This document shows, piece by piece, positions 1 through 9,001 of a stretch of DNA of 11,227 nucleotides. Positions within the stretch are counted from its first letter, which is position 1. Each line of letters opens with the position of its first letter. The translations under genes were made by a program, and so were the position numbers. A model generated the notes under the pieces. It searched no databases. It saw only the letters and a list, made by a program, of their open reading frames with translations, and was not told the DNA's origin. The stretch comes from Bacteroidota bacterium (GTDB lineage Bacteria > Bacteroidota > Rhodothermia > Balneolales > HLUCCA01), in the NCBI GenBank assembly GCA_003448835.1, contig DLXM01000154.1, forward strand, positions 1-11,227. The letters run 5' to 3'.

Positions 1-3000
1 TAAATTTGGGAATGGAATTACCGCAATCGTCGGACCAAATGGTTGCGGAAAATCCAATATCGTAGATGCCCTTCGATGGGCCCTGGGTGAACAACGTCCA
101 TCGTTGCTCCGGTCTAATGCCATGACCAACGTAATTTTTAACGGAACATCCAGTAAAAAACCGCTGGGGCTTGCCGAAGTTTCTGTCACAATTCATAATA
201 ATCGCGGGATTCTACCCACCGAATTTGATGATATCACAATCACGCGTCGTTTATATCGGTCCGGCGAAAGTGAATACCTGCTGAATAAAGTCCCTTGCCG
301 ACTCCGTGACATCACCGAAATGTTTATGGATACCGGAATGGGATCGAACGCATATTCGGTTATCGAGCTGAAAATGGTCGAGGAAATCCTTGCCGATAAA
401 AATAACGATCGTAGAAAACTGTTTGAGGAAGCCGCCGGCGTTACCAAATACAAGGAAAAACGCAAGCAGACTATGAAAAAGCTGGATGAAACTCGCACGG
501 ACATGCTCCGCATCGAGGACATCCTGGTCGAAATCCGTAAAAAAGTCAAGTCGCTGCAAATACAGGCAGGACGTGCTCAACGCGCCAAACAATATGAAGA
601 GGATCTTGAGCGACTCGATAAAGCAAGCGCCCGGCACGAATACAAAATGATCCAATCGGAACTCGATCCGATGATGCAACGCATTCTCAATGCTGAAAAA
701 GAGAAGGAAGAACTTCAACGAAGCAATGATCAACTAGAGCAACAACAAGTGTTGGGCAAGGACACTCTCAGCGCGAAGGAAACTGAGCAGGGTCATGCGA
801 TGCGTAATGTTAATCGAATCAACGAGCAATTACGCGAAAATGAAACAGCCGTTTCTATATCGACAGAACGCATCGCGGCTGAAGAAAATGTAATCAAACA
901 GTATGAATCGGATGTAAGTTTAAGCGAAGTCGAGATTAAAGAACTCAAAAAGGCCATCACCGCTTCTGAAAGTGAACTTGGTAAGGCAGAAGCCCTACTT
1001 GAGAATACTCGTAAACGATCGGATGATGCACGCGAAGCACTTGAAATATCGCGCGAGGAAGTATCCGATATTCGAACACAAAGTGAGAAACAAAGCGAGT
1101 TATATCGCGAGACCAATACCTCGTTAAGCGGAATCCAAAATCGTAAAATCCGTATCGAGTCTCGGATTGAAGGGACCATTGATGAACTCCAACGCCTGAA
1201 CAAGCAGTTAGATTCACTGAAAATTGAAGATGAGTCGTTTGCGGATGAACAAAGTAAACTAAAATTTGCGTTAGAACAGGCCAAAGATCCTTTCGAAATT
1301 GCTGAAACCCGTCATGCTGAAGCACTCAGGGAACGAGATCATCTTGCCGCCCATATCGATGAACTGAAGGACAAAATCAGGTCTCACAAAAGTAAAAAAG
1401 AAGCTCTGCAAAGTGAAGTTTCGCTGCTCGAATCGTTGTCAAAATCGGACGATGCCCTACCTTTCCCGGTAAAACATCTAAAGCAACACGTTGCCAGTTT
1501 CAGCCGGTTTGAGCTGATTGCTGACCTGTTTTCAACCTCCGATGATTTATCCATTGCTCTGGAAGCAGCTTTGGGCGACGCAGTGAATTATATTGTCGTC
1601 GATACGATGGATGATGCTCGTACAGCTTTTGAAATTCTGAAAAAGGACAAAAAAGGCAAAACTACAATCATTCCTTTGGAATTGTTCAAAGATCAATCCG
1701 ATGATCCCGTTGACGGTTCACTGTATTATGAAGTCCGTTGTGCTCCAAAATATGATGCTCTCAAGAAAGTACTTCTGGGCAATGTAAGATTGTTTGAATC
1801 AGTAGATCAGGCGTTGGACCAAACTTTACCACACGAAGAATTTATCGGTGTTACTCCGTCGGGTGAATTAATTCATCATCGCGGATTTATCCGAAGCGGG
1901 AGTCCGCAAAAAAATGAAGGACTTCGTGTCGGACTACAGGAACGAATTAAAAAACTTGAGCAACAACTCGAGCAGGTAACCTTGCAGATTGATGACCTCC
2001 AGAAACAATTGGATAGCTCTCAGCACCAGCGTGATCAGCTACCTGTTGCAGCATTACTCCAGAAGGTCAAGGATTGCGACCAGGACCTTCGAAGTATCGA
2101 AAGCAAGCAGAATAACTTTACCGCACGCAAGCAAGTCTACGAGCGAAATATCAAGGAAGTTGAAGAACGAAAAGCCCGACTTGAGGAAACAAAAACTTCA
2201 GCACAAGAAGAGCTCGATTCACTGGATCCGGAACTTATTAAGCTGCAAAATCAGCTAAATCAAATACTCGAGCAGCAACACAAATTGCGATCTGATCTGC
2301 AAAAAAGTGAGGATGCTCTCAATCGGATGCAATCTCGTTTCGGCGAGACTCAATTGGCATTTCAGCAGGCCAATAATCGCGCCGATAATATCAAAAAAGA
2401 TATTGAGCGTGCCCGGGTTGGTATAGCCGGTATTATGAAACGCCTGGAGCATCGCGCCGAAAATGCTAAACAAAGCAAAGATCTCATTCTCAGATTAAAA
2501 AAAGAGATTGAATCAAAACGTTCCGAGTTGGATAAGCTGAAACGAGATAAGGTTGATGCCGATGAGGCATTAAGCGAGGCAGAAGAACAAGTGCTGCGAC
2601 AACGCGGACGATTAAATCAACTTGAAGACGACCTCCGTGAAATCCGCCGCAAAAAGGAAATTAATGTTGAGTTAGTTCACCATCTAGGAATGGCAAAAAG
2701 CCGTTTCGATATGCAGTCCAAATCGATTGCTGACCATGTCTGGGAAACATATGGACTCCTTATCGATCAGTTGACCGAGGAAATGCCCGAGGATATTGAA
2801 CCATCCGCTGTAAAAGAGCAAATCAATCTACTCAAAGAGCGTCTCAAAAATATTGGCGAAGTCAACAAACTGGCTATCAGCGAATATGATGAGGAAAAAA
2901 CACGTCTTGATAATTTCGAGGCACAGATGAACGACCTCAATGAGGCCGAAGAAAAACTGCGTCAGACCATCGCCGAAATCAACAACACGGCAAATGAACG

Positions 3001-3463
3001 CTTTATCAAAACTTTTGATGCCATCAGAATCAATTTCCAAAACGTGTTTCATACCCTTTTTCAGGAAACTGATCATTGCGACCTAATTCTAGAGGACAAT
3101 TCTGAAGACTCACTGGACCGTAAAATCAATATCGTTGCAAATCCGCGAGGTAAACGTCCGAGTAATATTGAGCAGTTGTCCGGAGGCGAGAAGACCCTAA
3201 CTGCGATTGCTCTCTTATTTGCTATTTACCTGGTTAAACCGTCCCCGTTTTGTATTTTGGATGAAGTTGATGCCCCACTGGATGATGCCAATGTGGAGCG
3301 ATTCACATCCATGATCAAAAAATTTAGTAAAACCACGCAGTTCATCATTATTACGCATAATAAAAACACAATGGAACGCGCCGAAATGCTTTATGGTGTG
3401 ACGATGCCTGAAGTCGGTGTTAGTAAACTTGTCGCCGTTAAGATGGAAGGCGATCTGATCTGA
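1..3463 (+). CDS. smc: Chromosome partition protein SMC, 5'-truncated by window edge
   Basis: SMC is the coiled-coil ATPase of the bacterial condensin complex (with ScpA and ScpB), which compacts and segregates sister chromosomes. The reading frame is already open at base 2, so the gene starts upstream; about 20 N-terminal residues are missing and 1153 remain. The Walker A motif GPNGCGKSN lies at bases 32-58, followed by the family pattern RLYRSGESEYLLN and the stretch FEEAAGVTKYK. A long Lys/Glu-rich coiled coil spans roughly bases 500-1440, the globular hinge roughly 1445-1905, and the returning coil roughly 1930-2950. The C-terminal head has the ABC signature LSGGEK (3176-3193), Walker B plus catalytic Glu in CILDEVDAPLDDAN (from 3251) and the late ITHNK motif. 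All ATPase motifs are intact. The TTG at 104 lies after Walker A and cannot be the true start. ispH follows on the same strand after 58 bases; co-transcription is possible. Confidence 0.98.
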   Translation, partial: KFGNGITAIVGPNGCGKSNIVDALRWALGEQRPSLLRSNAMTNVIFNGTSSKKPLGLAEVSVTIHNNRGILPTEFDDITITRRLYRSGESEYLLNKVPCRLRDITEMFMDTGMGSNAYSVIELKMVEEILADKNNDRRKLFEEAAGVTKYKEKRKQTMKKLDETRTDMLRIEDILVEIRKKVKSLQIQAGRAQRAKQYEEDLERLDKASARHEYKMIQSELDPMMQRILNAEKEKEELQRSNDQLEQQQVLGKDTLSAKETEQGHAMRNVNRINEQLRENETAVSISTERIAAEENVIKQYESDVSLSEVEIKELKKAITASESELGKAEALLENTRKRSDDAREALEISREEVSDIRTQSEKQSELYRETNTSLSGIQNRKIRIESRIEGTIDELQRLNKQLDSLKIEDESFADEQSKLKFALEQAKDPFEIAETRHAEALRERDHLAAHIDELKDKIRSHKSKKEALQSEVSLLESLSKSDDALPFPVKHLKQHVASFSRFELIADLFSTSDDLSIALEAALGDAVNYIVVDTMDDARTAFEILKKDKKGKTTIIPLELFKDQSDDPVDGSLYYEVRCAPKYDALKKVLLGNVRLFESVDQALDQTLPHEEFIGVTPSGELIHHRGFIRSGSPQKNEGLRVGLQERIKKLEQQLEQVTLQIDDLQKQLDSSQHQRDQLPVAALLQKVKDCDQDLRSIESKQNNFTARKQVYERNIKEVEERKARLEETKTSAQEELDSLDPELIKLQNQLNQILEQQHKLRSDLQKSEDALNRMQSRFGETQLAFQQANNRADNIKKDIERARVGIAGIMKRLEHRAENAKQSKDLILRLKKEIESKRSELDKLKRDKVDADEALSEAEEQVLRQRGRLNQLEDDLREIRRKKEINVELVHHLGMAKSRFDMQSKSIADHVWETYGLLIDQLTEEMPEDIEPSAVKEQINLLKERLKNIGEVNKLAISEYDEEKTRLDNFEAQMNDLNEAEEKLRQTIAEINNTANERFIKTFDAIRINFQNVFHTLFQETDHCDLILEDNSEDSLDRKINIVANPRGKRPSNIEQLSGGEKTLTAIALLFAIYLVKPSPFCILDEVDAPLDDANVERFTSMIKKFSKTTQFIIITHNKNTMERAEMLYGVTMPEVGVSKLVAVKMEGDLI

Positions 3464-3480
3464 TACTATGAATGATTTCC

Positions 3481-3504
3481 GAGCCTGTGTTGTTATTCAG
3501 GCTC
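3481..3504 (+). terminator. Short hairpin after smc, weak terminator candidate
   Basis: GAGCCTG (3481-3487) and CAGGCTC (3498-3504) form a perfect 7-bp stem with a 10-base loop, 17 bases after the smc stop and before ispH. No T-run follows, so it does not meet the usual intrinsic terminator pattern. It could instead be an mRNA-processing or 3'-end-stabilising element in a smc-ispH transcript. Confidence 0.35.
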
Positions 3505-3521
3505 ATTGATATATTAATACC

Positions 3522-4757
3522 ATGGCTAAACAGTTCGATATTCCGTCAATTTACCAGTCTCCTATCATCCGAACCGTAAAGGAGTCACGCCAAATTCTGG
3601 ATCCTCGAAAGAAAGATCTCACTCCGAGTGTGCTTGATTTTGGTCCAATTCGGTTTTTGATTCCCCGCCATTTTGGATTTTGTTATGGAGTTCAAAACGC
3701 AATTGATATTGCCTACCGCACTATCGAACAGAATGAAGGTCGACCGATATATTTACTGAGCGAAATGATCCATAATCCGACTGTAAATGAAGATTTGCAA
3801 CGAAAAGGTGTTAAGTTTTTGTTTCAAACTGATGGATCTGAAATAATTCCGATTAATTCCCTTTCAGAGGATGATATCGTGATTGTGCCTGCTTTTGGTA
3901 CCACAATTTCCATCCAGAATAAGCTCAAAACAGTAGGAATAGATCCATATCAATACGACACGACATGCCCATTTGTGGAAAAAGTCTGGAAACGCGGGGA
4001 TCAATTGGGACAAAAAGGATTCGCTTTGGTGATTCACGGAAAATATCAACATGAGGAAACTCGTGCTACATTTTCACATGCAGCTCAACATAGTGATGTA
4101 GTTGTAGTGTATAATCCTGAGGAAGCCTCAATTCTTGGTGAGATCATGCGTGGTGTCCGCTCAATTGATGAATTTGATAAATATTTTGGGCATAAATGTA
4201 CACCCGGATTTAATCCGTTGAAACATCTCGTAAAATTCGGTGTGATCAATCAGACCACGATGCTGGCATCTGAGACTCGCGAGGTGATGGATATCCTTCG
4301 TAATGCTGCCATAGAGAAGTTTGGATCGGCACAAATCCAACAACATTTTGCCGATACTACTGATACTCTATGTTACGCTACGAATGAAAATCAATCTGCG
4401 ACATTCGGATTATTAGAAGAGGATGCCGATTTAGCGATTGTAGTTGGTGGTTATAATTCATCAAACACGATGCACATTGTTGAGTTACTGGAGCGTAAAT
4501 TTGCGACTTATCATGTTCGGGATGTGTCAGAATTAATCTCAAAATTTGAAATCAGGCATTTCAATCAGTGGAACAAACAAATCAAATCCACGCTAAACTG
4601 GTTTCCTTCTGAAAAGCCAATAGTAACTGTAGCGATCACATCCGGTGCAAGTTGTCCCGATACCCTGGTTGATGAAGTCATCATGAAAATCTGCAGTTAT
4701 TTCAGCAATACACGATCCATTGATGAAGCTTTAGCCGAGTTCCAGACCGTGCAGTAG
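3522..4757 (+). CDS. ispH: 4-hydroxy-3-methylbut-2-enyl diphosphate reductase (IspH/LytB), long form
   Basis: IspH catalyses the last step of the MEP isoprenoid pathway, reducing HMBPP to IPP and DMAPP with a [4Fe-4S] cluster in the cytoplasm. The three cluster cysteines are C54 in GFCYGV, C149 in DTTCPFV and C284 in DTLCYAT. Substrate-site residues are also present: H84 in EMIHNP, H177 and E179 in QHEET, the QTT motif around T245, SSN at 313-315 and S376 in SGASCPD. At 411 residues it is about 95 longer than the E. coli enzyme. The excess is an N-terminal extension of some 40 residues and an insert around residues 205-240, as in the long IspH subgroup. The ATG start is supported by the conserved-looking N-terminal block, although no Shine-Dalgarno sequence is visible. 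C378, two residues after the active-site Ser, is an extra cysteine absent from the E. coli protein. It ends one base from the convergent ybbR-type gene. Confidence 0.97.
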   Translation: MAKQFDIPSIYQSPIIRTVKESRQILDPRKKDLTPSVLDFGPIRFLIPRHFGFCYGVQNAIDIAYRTIEQNEGRPIYLLSEMIHNPTVNEDLQRKGVKFLFQTDGSEIIPINSLSEDDIVIVPAFGTTISIQNKLKTVGIDPYQYDTTCPFVEKVWKRGDQLGQKGFALVIHGKYQHEETRATFSHAAQHSDVVVVYNPEEASILGEIMRGVRSIDEFDKYFGHKCTPGFNPLKHLVKFGVINQTTMLASETREVMDILRNAAIEKFGSAQIQQHFADTTDTLCYATNENQSATFGLLEEDADLAIVVGGYNSSNTMHIVELLERKFATYHVRDVSELISKFEIRHFNQWNKQIKSTLNWFPSEKPIVTVAITSGASCPDTLVDEVIMKICSYFSNTRSIDEALAEFQTVQ

Positions 4758-4758
4758 A

Positions 4759-5778
4759 CTAGTTCGTAACTACGATATAATATGAGATCGTGCGCGGTTG
4801 AGTCGATTTTAGCAGGATATTGGGAGCAGTGACAATATACTCTACTGTCGGTGTAACCAAACCTGTTGTGTCATTTATCAAATCAGCATAATCCACAAAA
4901 GCCGCAAATGGTGGGACATCCTGAGTACCTTGATATTCTTCAATTGGTACATCATATCTTACAGTAATGGTACCGGGATTAAAAACTACTTCGCGTCCCG
5001 GAGGTAATCCACGTACACGTAATTGCAACCTCAGCTCACCCTCCGTATACTCAGAGACACGGGCCGATAACCTCGTTGTATTTAGACTAAGCTCTAAAAC
5101 TGAAGGTGGTGGTTCAAGTTGCAAATTCGTTGATATCGATTCACGTATATTTTCTTGTGAGTAAACCTGAGTTGGCCAACGTTCGATTGCATCAATCCTG
5201 GATTGTGCTCCGGTTACAACTACACTATCCGGGCGAATTATCGGGGCACCAATAAAATTGAATTGCCTGCTGAATTCAACATCAGTTCGCAATTCTATCG
5301 GGACTTTTTTACTGATCTTGGTTTCGATTTGGACATCAAGATTGGCAGGTTGGACTCTGGTAATGTTGATATTCGGATAGGATGAAATGATAGACTGTAC
5401 CTGACTCTGTAAATCTATATTCTGATTGTCCAACGTTACTGGAATTGTTGGCGGACTATTATACAGATTTAACAACATCCAACCTTGTCCGTTGATATTC
5501 ACATCCACACTGGATGGGATTGGGGAAGCCAGCGCCAAATTATCTGCAATTTCACCGGTGGTTAATTCAAGTTGAAGATTCAGATTAAAATCATTGTCTA
5601 AGTTCACCATAATCCATGATGCAACTGCAATTATGTAAGCTATAATAATGACAAGAACCTTTTCGCCAGTTGAAAAAGACGATTGAGCATCTTCTTTTCT
5701 TGCTGCAATCATTCTTGGCCATATGTAATCACCAAGTTTGCTTATCCAACTACTAAATTTTTTTCCGAATCCTGGCAT
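4759..5778 (-). CDS. YbbR-domain membrane-anchored protein (CdaR-like)
   Basis: This 339-residue protein has a short cytoplasmic N-terminus rich in Lys/Arg, one hydrophobic segment at residues 41-60 (VLVIIIAYIIAVASWIMVNL) and a long extracytoplasmic β-rich remainder. The segment around residues 150-210 has the YbbR repeat pattern: KVPIELRTD, then a Pro-x-Ser-Val-Val-Val-Thr-Gly core, then SRIDAIERW. Weaker copies lie before and after it. In Firmicutes the YbbR protein CdaR regulates the membrane c-di-AMP cyclase CdaA. No cyclase gene lies in this window, so that role cannot be assumed here. The gene is last in the probable RRM-recF-dciA operon, 63 bases after the DUF721 gene, and ends in TAG one base from the ispH stop. 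No Shine-Dalgarno sequence precedes the ATG. The family call is firm; the function is not established. Confidence 0.88.
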   Translation of the reverse strand: MPGFGKKFSSWISKLGDYIWPRMIAARKEDAQSSFSTGEKVLVIIIAYIIAVASWIMVNLDNDFNLNLQLELTTGEIADNLALASPIPSSVDVNINGQGWMLLNLYNSPPTIPVTLDNQNIDLQSQVQSIISSYPNINITRVQPANLDVQIETKISKKVPIELRTDVEFSRQFNFIGAPIIRPDSVVVTGAQSRIDAIERWPTQVYSQENIRESISTNLQLEPPPSVLELSLNTTRLSARVSEYTEGELRLQLRVRGLPPGREVVFNPGTITVRYDVPIEEYQGTQDVPPFAAFVDYADLINDTTGLVTPTVEYIVTAPNILLKSTQPRTISYYIVVTN

Positions 5779-5780
5779 AT

Positions 5781-5840
5781 TTAGTTCAAAAGTTTAACCA
5801 TCCAATTTAAAGAACGAGAATCGAATCGACCGATATCCAT
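5781..5840 (-). CDS. Possible 19-codon ORF filling the dciA-ybbR gap
   Basis: An ATG one base after the DUF721 stop (TAA-A-ATG) opens a 19-codon frame reading MDIGRFDSRSLNWMVKLLN. Its TAA ends two bases before the ybbR ATG, so the ORF fills the 63-base gap almost exactly. It has no recognisable domain and no clear Shine-Dalgarno sequence. It could be a translational coupling peptide that hands ribosomes to ybbR, or a chance frame. The position is seen in the sequence; expression is inference. Confidence 0.25.
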   Translation of the reverse strand: MDIGRFDSRSLNWMVKLLN

Positions 5841-5841
5841 T

Positions 5842-6129
5842 TTAAGTTTTTACGATTATTTCGCTGATAATATCTTCTTTTACTTCTGCATTTAATTTTT
5901 TCATAATTGCAAAACGTTGCATGTGGAGCTCATGTCGCCATGCCGGTGCTGCAACATGGACAAACAATGTACTGCCTTTGAAATACAGATCTTTGCATTG
6001 AAGTGAAATTGATGCACCGACGACTTCTGGCCACAGCGATAAAATCATACCTCTTTTAAGTTGCCGTCGATGTGGAAACTTATCGATGTAGGTTTTTAGG
6101 GCATCTGCAAATAATACCGGCGTTTTCAT
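5842..6129 (-). CDS. DUF721 / DciA-like protein (helicase-loader family)
   Basis: This 95-residue protein matches the DUF721 (DciA) family. It has a basic helical N-terminus (PHRRQLKRG, residues 19-27), then W33 in LWPEVVGASIS, the β-hairpin pattern LYFKGSTLFVHVAAPAWRHEL (split around K51-G52) with W64, and a C-terminal helix ending in LNAEVKEDIISEIIV. DciA proteins assist loading of the replicative helicase DnaB in bacteria lacking DnaC or DnaI. The size fits the short, domain-only form of the family; longer members carry a disordered extension. It lies 13 bases downstream of recF, a pairing frequent in several phyla, which supports a chromosome-replication role. No Shine-Dalgarno sequence is seen; coupling to recF translation is plausible. 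The family call rests on pattern recognition; the helicase-loading function in this organism is inferred. Confidence 0.85.
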   Translation of the reverse strand: MKTPVLFADALKTYIDKFPHRRQLKRGMILSLWPEVVGASISLQCKDLYFKGSTLFVHVAAPAWRHELHMQRFAIMKKLNAEVKEDIISEIIVKT

Positions 6130-6142
6130 TGAAACAGTCTGA

Positions 6143-7282
6143 TTATTTTTCCGAAGTAGTCATGGTAACAAGTCCATTATCTACCTCATAATAATGAATT
6201 TCATCCTCTTTTGATTCAACGAAATTCACAAAAAGATTTTTATTTGCTGATGTTATAAATGTTTGTCCGGACTGATTTGTGAGCATTTCGACCAATACAT
6301 TCGTTTTATGAGGATCAAGATCTCCAAAAACATCATCTAACAGAAATATGGGGAGGTCATCGAGTTCGTGTTCATAAAAATTACGTTGTGCTATTTTCAG
6401 AGCCAGAGCAAACAGTCGATGTTGACCCTGCGACCCAAATTTTCGCAACTCCATATCATCCAGATAGAATGTAATATCATCGCGGTGCGGTCCGGTAAGT
6501 GTTAGCTGGCGATCACGTTCACGAGCAAAATCGTTGCTTAGCGCTTCACGATATGCGGTCTCTAGTGATTCTATTGATGAAATTTCATCCGTAAATGCTT
6601 TGTATTCAAGTTTTGGACGATGACCAATGCCGGCGATAAGTTCATAACCCTGTTCCAGAAAAATTGAAAATCTATGAAGGATTTCAGCTCTTTTTACGGT
6701 TATTTTACTTCCTAACCGGATTAATTGCTCATCCCATGGCTCGAGTAATGTTCTCAAAGCAGACTGGCTTAAGGATTGATTGGAGAGTAAAGTGTTTCTT
6801 TGTTTTATAACCCGACGATACTCGATGAGATCTTTTAAATACGATTTCGACAATTGGCTTATAAATGAATCGAGGAAGCTTCTGCGTTCAGAGGGTCCTT
6901 CACTGGTGAGTTTTTTATCATCCGGACTTAGCACAACTACCGGAACCATTCCAATCAGATCTGATAATTTATCGAGTGGGCTGTCGTTAATCAGAATTTT
7001 TTTACCATTCCCTCTTGAATAGGAGCAGGTTACCTGAAAATTACTTCGAATTGATCCACTGAATTTGCCGGTAATGATAAGTTCTTTTTCGCCAAACTGT
7101 AAAACGTACTGATCTGTAGTTGAAACGAAGCTTCGACTCATGCAAAGATAGTGAATTGCGTCGATCAGGTTTGTTTTACCGGCACCATTTGATCCAGTTA
7201 TGATATTCAATCGCTTACCCCATTCAACTTCAGTATTCGTGTGATTTCGGAAGTTTTTAAGGGTAAGTTGATTAATGATCAT
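6143..7282 (-). CDS. recF: DNA replication and repair protein RecF
   Basis: RecF is an SMC-like ABC ATPase that acts with RecO and RecR to load RecA at single-strand gaps and stalled forks. The 379 residues are close to the family's usual 360-375. Walker A is GSNGAGKTN at residues 30-38. The SPDDKKLTSEGPSERRSFLD region (119-138) is a RecF hallmark. GPHRDD lies at 264-269, the ABC signature SQGQHR at 284-289 and Walker B LLDDVFGDLD at 314-323. The start MIINQLTLKNFRNH is typical and no extension is needed. It begins 15 bases after the RRM gene and is followed by the DciA-like gene after 13 bases. Unlike the classical dnaA-dnaN-recF-gyrB arrangement, none of those partners is adjacent, so recF has left the origin cluster in this genome. 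All catalytic motifs look intact. Confidence 0.97.
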   Translation of the reverse strand: MIINQLTLKNFRNHTNTEVEWGKRLNIITGSNGAGKTNLIDAIHYLCMSRSFVSTTDQYVLQFGEKELIITGKFSGSIRSNFQVTCSYSRGNGKKILINDSPLDKLSDLIGMVPVVVLSPDDKKLTSEGPSERRSFLDSFISQLSKSYLKDLIEYRRVIKQRNTLLSNQSLSQSALRTLLEPWDEQLIRLGSKITVKRAEILHRFSIFLEQGYELIAGIGHRPKLEYKAFTDEISSIESLETAYREALSNDFARERDRQLTLTGPHRDDITFYLDDMELRKFGSQGQHRLFALALKIAQRNFYEHELDDLPIFLLDDVFGDLDPHKTNVLVEMLTNQSGQTFITSANKNLFVNFVESKEDEIHYYEVDNGLVTMTTSEK

Positions 7283-7297
7283 TGATCCGGTTCGCTA

Positions 7298-7585
7298 CTA
7301 TTCTTCAACATCTTCATCGTCGAAATCTTCTTCTTCCTCATCTTTGCGAGGATTAGCTTCATTTACGATGATAGCTCTTTCGAGAAATACTGTATTGTTC
7401 AATGCTTCAATGGCAGCCTTAGCAGCATCCTCTTCATCCATCTCTACGAATCCAAATCCCTTTGATCTGCGAGTTCGTTTATCTCGGACAATAAAAGCGC
7501 GGGAAACACTTCCAAAATGCTCGAAGAGATCAATTAAATCTTGTTTTCTGGCTTTCCAGGCCAAATTTCCAACGTATATATTCAT
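7298..7585 (-). CDS. RRM-domain RNA-binding protein with acidic tail
   Basis: This 95-residue protein is a single RNA recognition motif. RNP2 is IYVGNL (residues 3-8) and RNP1 is KGFGFVEM (42-49), with the aromatic residues that stack on RNA bases (Y4, F44, F46). Residues 1-80 complete the β1-α1-β2-β3-α2-β4 fold and end in VNEANPR. The last 15 residues, KDEEEEDFDDEDVEE, are almost wholly acidic. Bacterial RRM proteins of cyanobacteria and Bacteroidota usually end in a basic or Gly/Arg-rich tail, so this is unusual. The gene ends in tandem TAG TAG stops, 15 bases before recF, and starts 77 bases after eno, beyond eno's terminator. Its promoter must overlap the terminator or the eno 3' end, or the gene depends on read-through. 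The RNA target is unknown. The start has no Shine-Dalgarno sequence. Confidence 0.93.
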   Translation of the reverse strand: MNIYVGNLAWKARKQDLIDLFEHFGSVSRAFIVRDKRTRRSKGFGFVEMDEEDAAKAAIEALNNTVFLERAIIVNEANPRKDEEEEDFDDEDVEE

Positions 7586-7610
7586 TTAATGATTAATTAA
7601 TGAGTTTGAT

Positions 7611-7642
7611 ACAAAAAAGGCGGCAAGATTACTCCTGCCGCC
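7611..7642 (-). terminator. Intrinsic terminator of eno
   Basis: Read on the minus strand, GGCGGCA (7642-7636) pairs with TGCCGCC (7625-7619) in a perfect 7-bp stem of six G-C pairs with a 10-base loop. TTTTTTGT (7618-7611) follows directly. It begins 20 bases after the eno stop. The plus-strand reading has no T-run, so it works in the eno direction only. It separates eno from the RRM-recF operon. Confidence 0.92.
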
Positions 7643-7662
7643 AATTAATATAGATAAATTAA

Positions 7663-8957
<1,295 letters not shown>

Positions 8958-8977
8958 AATTTTATTTGTAAGGTAAT

Positions 8978-8991
8978 GTACCCTAAGGTAC
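8978..8991 (-). other. Small hairpin in the eno leader
   Basis: On the minus strand GTACC, loop TTAG, GGTAC form a perfect 5-bp stem in the predicted eno 5' untranslated region, about 30 bases ahead of the start codon. It may stabilise the mRNA or bind a protein. It is short enough to be chance. Confidence 0.3.
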
Positions 8992-9001
8992 GTCAAAAAA
9001 C

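Noticed and set aside
193..1325. Several long minus-strand ORFs opposite smc
   Set aside because: They are shadow frames of the coiled-coil codon pattern; the plus-strand frame carries all SMC motifs.
104..3463. smc starting at the TTG codon at 104
   Set aside because: The frame is open upstream to base 2 and encodes the Walker A motif there; a start at 104 would remove the nucleotide-binding site.
4754..4790. Possible bidirectional terminator between ispH and the ybbR-type gene
   Set aside because: Only short AT-rich pairings such as TAGTT/AACTA are present, with no GC-rich stem and no T-run on either strand.
4967..5385. Short plus-strand ORFs inside the YbbR-type gene
   Set aside because: They are antisense to a well-supported YbbR-domain frame and show no family features.
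5738..5752. DnaA-box-like TTATCCAAC near recF
   Set aside because: A single imperfect match to TTATCCACA inside a coding region, with no cluster of boxes and no AT-rich unwinding tract; not evidence of an origin.
7275..7589. Plus-strand Ser-rich ORF opposite the RRM gene
   Set aside because: Its composition mirrors the acidic tail and codon pattern of the RRM gene on the other strand; no domain is recognisable.
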